DNA of 35,689 nucleotides from Mucilaginibacter sp. GTDB lineage: Bacteria; Bacteroidota; Bacteroidia; Sphingobacteriales; Sphingobacteriaceae. The position numbers were made by a program, and so were the translations under genes. Of the stretch, positions 31,926-35,689 are shown piece after piece (the stretch's first letter is position 1; each line of letters begins with the position of its first letter). Location of the stretch: contig NZ_JAQBOC010000055.1 of NCBI RefSeq assembly GCF_028288225.1, forward strand, positions 1 to 35,689. The letters run 5' to 3'. The notes below the pieces were generated by a model that saw only the letters and a list, made by a program, of their open reading frames with translations, ran no database searches and had not been told where the DNA came from.

Positions 31926-32933
31926 ATGCATAACAAAAAGAACACGATCGCTGTTGTGGGCGGGGGTAGCTGGGCTACGGCTAATATTAAAATACTTACT
32001 GATAACAGCACCGAAAAAGAAATCTTTTGGTGGATGCGGAATGAGCTTGCCGTTCAGCATCTTCAAAAATTCAGGCACAACCCAAACTATATAAGCTCGG
32101 TTGAAATTAGTGTACCTGCTCAAAATATTTCTACTAACCTGAAAAGCCTAATCAGCAAGGCCGAATTTATACTGCTTAATGTACCGGCAGCATTCTTAAA
32201 AGAAGCGTTAATAGGCATAACCCCTGCCGACCTTGCAGGCAAAAAGATAGTTTCGGCAATTAAAGGTATAGTGCCTGATGAGAACCAGATAATCGGGGAG
32301 TTTTTAAACCAGCAATACAACATTCCATTTGATCATTTTATAGTTATAAGCGGGCCATGCCATGCGGAAGAGGTCGCACTCGAGAAATTATCCTATCTCA
32401 CCATAGCATCGCGCGATAATAAGCTTGCGGCTGAATTTGCGGGCATGTTTAATACAAGGTATATTAAAACCATAGTATCTGATGATATTTATGGTACCGA
32501 GTACGGTGCCGTATTGAAAAATATATTTGCTATTGCCAGTGGTATTTGCCATGGTATTGGCTATGGCGATAATTTCCAGGCGGTGTTAATAGCAAACGCA
32601 ATCCGCGAGCTAAAACGCTTTGTTGATGCGGTACATCCAATAAACAGGGATATAATGGAATCGGCTTACCTTGGCGATCTGCTGGTTACTGCTTATTCGC
32701 AGTTTAGCCGTAACCGTACCTTTGGCAATATGATCGGCAAAGGATATACCGTAACATCGGCGCAGCTGGAAATGAATATGATAGCCGAAGGATATTATGC
32801 AGTAAATTGCCTACAACAGGTTAATAAACAATACAAAGTAAGCATGCCCATTTGCGATGCTGTTTATGCCATTTTATATGAGAAAAGGCCTCCTGCCCTG
32901 GAAATGAAACATTTGGCAGAGCATTTGAGTTAG
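31926..32933 (+). CDS. gpsA: NAD(P)H-dependent glycerol-3-phosphate dehydrogenase
   Basis: Reduces dihydroxyacetone phosphate to sn-glycerol-3-phosphate for phospholipid synthesis. The 335-residue protein opens with the dinucleotide loop IAVVGGGSWATANIKILTDN, then WWMRNE, HNPNYISSV, and VSAIKGIVPDENQIIGEFL. The catalytic region contains VISGPCHAEEVA and YGAVLKNIFAIASGICHGIGYGDN with the conserved catalytic Lys. MESAYLGDLLVTAYSQFSRNRTFG is also a family signature. It lies alone on the plus strand, with a small secreted-protein gene 29 bases downstream. Confidence 0.95.
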   Translation: MHNKKNTIAVVGGGSWATANIKILTDNSTEKEIFWWMRNELAVQHLQKFRHNPNYISSVEISVPAQNISTNLKSLISKAEFILLNVPAAFLKEALIGITPADLAGKKIVSAIKGIVPDENQIIGEFLNQQYNIPFDHFIVISGPCHAEEVALEKLSYLTIASRDNKLAAEFAGMFNTRYIKTIVSDDIYGTEYGAVLKNIFAIASGICHGIGYGDNFQAVLIANAIRELKRFVDAVHPINRDIMESAYLGDLLVTAYSQFSRNRTFGNMIGKGYTVTSAQLEMNMIAEGYYAVNCLQQVNKQYKVSMPICDAVYAILYEKRPPALEMKHLAEHLS

Positions 32934-32962
32934 TGTATTTGAACTAATAAATTTCAAATACC

Positions 32963-33274
32963 ATGAAAACTATAATTAAGGTAGCAATGGTTGCTGCTGG
33001 CATTTTCACATTTGCCAATAGCAATGCACAAACCCACAAAGATTCAACACTTGGCCACAAAGTAGGCGTCACAGCAAAAAAAGTTGGTCACAAAACATCG
33101 CAGATTGCTGCAACAGGCGCGGCTAGTGTTGTCGACAAAAAATACGAGGGTAAATGCGGTCCTAATGGTCAAACCGTTTATATAAATGAACATTCGCATT
33201 ATTATTACATCGATAAAAAAGGACACAGGGTATACTTAAAAAAATCTCAATTAATGGATAAACCTAAATCCTAA
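32963..33274 (+). CDS. Small secreted basic protein, function unknown
   Basis: A 103-residue protein with a clear signal peptide (MKTIIKVAMVAAGIFTFANS, cleavage near NAQ-TH). The mature part is Lys/His-rich and contains HKVGVTAKKVGHKTSQIAAT and a C-terminal KCGPNGQTVYINEHSHYYYI followed by DKKGHRVYLKKSQL. That end resembles the short basic YYYI-KKG-kVY modules found in small secreted Bacteroidota proteins. It lies 29 bases after gpsA and 51 before a small lipoprotein gene. No function assigned. Confidence 0.8.
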   Translation: MKTIIKVAMVAAGIFTFANSNAQTHKDSTLGHKVGVTAKKVGHKTSQIAATGAASVVDKKYEGKCGPNGQTVYINEHSHYYYIDKKGHRVYLKKSQLMDKPKS

Positions 33275-33325
33275 AAATCGTATATTTAAACAGCGTCCCA
33301 TTTATGAGGATGCTGTTTTACTATC

Positions 33326-33649
33326 ATGAAAAAGTACGCATTAATATTTACACACTTTGCTGGTGCATTCGTGCTGTGTTGGGCGGCCTGTACTTCAAAC
33401 CCGGCACCAAATAAGTTACAGGGCAACTGGAAATCAAAAGACGGCACTACAAAACTAAAAATAACCGACAAAGCTTTTACCATGGATGATGGTGAAGCTA
33501 TAGCTGAAGATTACTTTGTAAAAGGTGATACTATTTTCACTTCCTTCCAGGGCAACAAGCCTTATACTGCCTTTTTGGTTCAGAAACTGGATGACCATTA
33601 TCTTAAACTGATGGGGCCTGATTCTGTTGCGGTAGAGTATAGCAGGTAG
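33326..33649 (+). CDS. Small lipoprotein, function unknown
   Basis: A 107-residue protein with a signal sequence (MKKYALIFTHFAGAFVLCWA) and a lipobox-like WAA-Cys22; Cys18 is a less likely alternative. The mature domain (NKLQGNWKSKDGTTKLKITDKAFTMDDG) looks like a lipocalin-like small beta-barrel, as in many Bacteroidota LQGNWK proteins. It would be a substrate of Lnt (2514-4124). It may be co-transcribed with the upstream secreted-protein gene. Confidence 0.8.
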   Translation: MKKYALIFTHFAGAFVLCWAACTSNPAPNKLQGNWKSKDGTTKLKITDKAFTMDDGEAIAEDYFVKGDTIFTSFQGNKPYTAFLVQKLDDHYLKLMGPDSVAVEYSR

Positions 33650-33777
33650 GTTTGGGTTCATGGTTGATGGATCATAGTTCATAGCGAAATTGTTTATTGG
33701 TTCATTTTTTGCCTTTCGACTTTTCCAACTTTCAAACTAATCTCTGATCTCCGGCCTCTAATCACTAACCCAAAATG

Positions 33778-33809
33778 CAAAAACCCCCAATCTTACGAAT
33801 GAGGGGTTT
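33778..33809 (-). terminator. Terminator of the DEAD-box helicase gene
   Basis: Plus-strand AAACCCC (33781-33787) and GGGGTTT (33803-33809) pair. Read on the minus strand, the stem is followed by TTTTTGCATTTTGG, a short T tract, 60-odd bases after the helicase stop. Confidence 0.65.
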
Positions 33810-33872
33810 GCAAACAAACTAACTAAACTAAACTTGTGCCCGAACCACCAGGCACTTATGAAAAACTAAACT

Positions 33873-35689
33873 TTAAAATCTTCTTTTGCGTTCGCCACGG
33901 TCTTCACGGCGTTTGCCGGAGAAGTCACGAAAGCCACCACCAGCAGATCCATTTCTTTCTCCGCCGTTGTTGCCTCTGTAACCACCTTCACGCCTTTCGC
34001 CGCCACCGCTTCTTTCACGGTTGTAACCACCTTCTCTGCGTTGGTAGCCACCACCGCCGCCTTCGCGACGTTCGCTGCTGCCTTCACCGGATATTTCTAT
34101 CCTTACAGGACGGCCTTTAAACTCTGCTTCTTTAAAGCCACCCATTACTTTCTCTACGTCAGCATGCGGTACTTCAAAAAACGAGTAAACACCTTTAACA
34201 TCTATCTTACCTACAGTGCGTCCGCTTATTTTTGATTGGTTGCAGATGTAACCCAGCAAGTCGCCGCGGTTAAATTCATCAACAGAACCTAAATTTATAA
34301 ACAAACGTGTATATTCAGATTTACCGGCACCTTCACCACGGGGTGAACGCTCACCATCTCTTTCAAAACGACGGCCTTCTTCAAGCGGCGCATTTAAATC
34401 AGGAGCATTTTTGTAATAATCAAGGAAACGGTTAAATTCAATTGATGCAAAGCGTTTTATAAAGTCTTCTTTGGTCAAATCCTTAAACTCTTCCATTATA
34501 CGTGGCAGGTATTGTTCAATTTGCTGCTCATTAACTTGTACATCATGTATTTTGTGTACAATGCTGAACAATTGTTTTTCGCAAACATCAAACCCTGTAG
34601 GGATCTCAGCTTTAACAAACTTTTTACCCAAGCCGCGTTCAATCTGGCGGATCTTACCCAGTTCCTTAGCGTTAATGATAGAAATTGAGACCCCGGTTTT
34701 ACCTGCGCGGGCTGTACGGCCACTACGGTGAGTATAATTTTCAACTTCATCAGGCAAGCTGTAGTTAATAACGTGTGTTATATCACTAACATCAATACCA
34801 CGGGCTGCAACATCAGTAGCAATTAATAATTGCAGGCTGCGGTCACGGTAGCGTTTCATTACTTTATCGCGTTGCTGCTGTGAAAGATCGCCATGTAAAG
34901 AATCGGCATTGTAACCGTCTTTAAGCAATGCTTCAGCAATATCCTGGGTTTCTATCTTGGTACGGCAAAATACAATACCAAAAATATCAGGGTTAAAGTC
35001 AACAATGCGTTTAAAAGCGGCATACTTGTCACGGGCACGTACTATGTAGTACTCATGCTCAATATTGGCATTACCGGTATTTTTTTCGCCCATGGTAAGC
35101 TCAAAAGGATCGGTCATGTATTTTTTCGCGATCCTGCGAACTTCAGTAGGCATTGTGGCTGAGAACAACCATGTTTTTTTAGTGTCCGGCGTGGTAGATA
35201 AAATACTGTCAATGTCTTCCTGGAAGCCCATGTTTAGCATCTCATCAGCTTCATCTAACACAACAAACTTAACCTGCGAAAAATCAATCGCTTTACGGTT
35301 AATAATATCAAGCATACGGCCAGGGGTAGCAACAACAATGTGCACACCGCGTTTTATCTGGCGTAACTGGTCAGAAATATTTGCTCCACCATAAACGGCA
35401 ACAACATTAACGTTGCCCATTTTTTTGGAGTAATTTTTTATGTCGTTCGTGATCTGTAAACAAAGTTCACGTGTTGGGCACAATACAAGTGCTTGCGGAT
35501 AATTTACTTCGAAGTCCAGCAGTTCTAATAGCGGTAGTCCGAAGGCAGCAGTTTTACCAGTGCCGGTTTGGGCTAATCCGACAAAATCGTTGCTGCCTGT
35601 TAACAATACCGGAATTGACTGTTCCTGGATTGGCGTAGGATTTTCAAATCCTAACTCAGAGATGGCATTAACAATATCATGACGGATTC
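33873..35689 (-). CDS. DEAD-box RNA helicase with DbpA-type RNA-binding domain (5' end beyond window)
   Basis: ATP-dependent RNA-remodelling enzyme. The frame is open to the window edge: codons before the TTG at 35606 read IRHDIVNAISELGFENPTPI then QEQSIPVL, which holds the Q motif, so only the extreme N-terminus is missing. Motifs follow in order: AQTGTGKT (Walker A), PTRELC, VATPGRMLD, DEAD in VLDEADEMLNMGF, SAT in LFSATMP, HGDLSQQQRD, ATDVAARGIDV, HRSGRTARAG. A DbpA RNA-binding domain (LFINLGSVDEFNRGDLLGYI through FEVPHADVEKVMGGF) precedes a Gly/Arg/Glu-rich tail with RREGGY-type repeats (about 33880-34090). Related to DeaD/CsdA helicases of ribosome assembly and cold adaptation. Confidence 0.95.
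   Translation of the reverse strand, partial: IRHDIVNAISELGFENPTPIQEQSIPVLLTGSNDFVGLAQTGTGKTAAFGLPLLELLDFEVNYPQALVLCPTRELCLQITNDIKNYSKKMGNVNVVAVYGGANISDQLRQIKRGVHIVVATPGRMLDIINRKAIDFSQVKFVVLDEADEMLNMGFQEDIDSILSTTPDTKKTWLFSATMPTEVRRIAKKYMTDPFELTMGEKNTGNANIEHEYYIVRARDKYAAFKRIVDFNPDIFGIVFCRTKIETQDIAEALLKDGYNADSLHGDLSQQQRDKVMKRYRDRSLQLLIATDVAARGIDVSDITHVINYSLPDEVENYTHRSGRTARAGKTGVSISIINAKELGKIRQIERGLGKKFVKAEIPTGFDVCEKQLFSIVHKIHDVQVNEQQIEQYLPRIMEEFKDLTKEDFIKRFASIEFNRFLDYYKNAPDLNAPLEEGRRFERDGERSPRGEGAGKSEYTRLFINLGSVDEFNRGDLLGYICNQSKISGRTVGKIDVKGVYSFFEVPHADVEKVMGGFKEAEFKGRPVRIEISGEGSSERREGGGGGYQRREGGYNRERSGGGERREGGYRGNNGGERNGSAGGGFRDFSGKRREDRGERKRRF

Noticed and set aside
33836..34120. His/Cys-rich 94-residue open frame on the plus strand
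   Set aside because: It is the complement of the helicase Gly/Arg-rich tail, whose biased codons keep several frames open.

Overview
The window looks like a chromosomal segment of a Bacteroidota species, most likely a Sphingobacteriaceae relative (Mucilaginibacter/Pedobacter type). This is inferred from protein character (a 755-residue aconitase, a bifunctional FTCD, a stand-alone Ku, an M61 peptidase with PDZ domain, DUF5670-type small membrane protein), from several TAnnTTTG promoter-like motifs, and from intergenic spaces crowded with short inverted repeats. No rRNA, tRNA, CRISPR array, prophage or complete insertion sequence was seen.

Layout. 1-4300: serS (-) faces away from rsmI (+), followed by lnt (+), which is flanked by two same-orientation copies of a ~155-bp MITE-like palindromic element. 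4309-5540 (-): a stand-alone response regulator coupled by an ATGA overlap to a BadF/N-acetylglucosamine-kinase-type ATPase. 5806-11840 (-): a compact marR-adaptor-RND pump-TolC drug-efflux operon. 12018-15801: M61 peptidase, a 51-residue membrane protein, Ku (-), and a DinB-superfamily protein. 15991-22865 (+): a complete histidine-utilisation cluster. It opens with a MarR-type regulator that has a perfect 24-bp palindrome just before its start and overlaps hutH; then come hutU, hutI and bifunctional ftcD, taking histidine to glutamate plus methenyl-THF. An orphan peptide-binding lipoprotein follows. 24760-27565 (-): a frameshifted HigA-like antitoxin lying between two copies of a terminator, then aconitase. 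28045-31738: a polysaccharide deacetylase (-) and a TolC/adaptor pair (+) with no pump beside it. 31926-33649: gpsA, a secreted basic protein and a small lipoprotein. 33873-35689 (-): a DEAD-box RNA helicase with DbpA-type RNA-binding domain and a Gly/Arg-rich tail; its N-terminus runs off the window.

Most genes are ordinary. The less explained material is between them: at least five families of dispersed inverted repeats, several of which abut or enter coding sequence (start of the peptide-binding lipoprotein, end of the deacetylase), a short shared leader element upstream of hutI and of the second adaptor gene, and the candidate MarR operator controlling the hut cluster.
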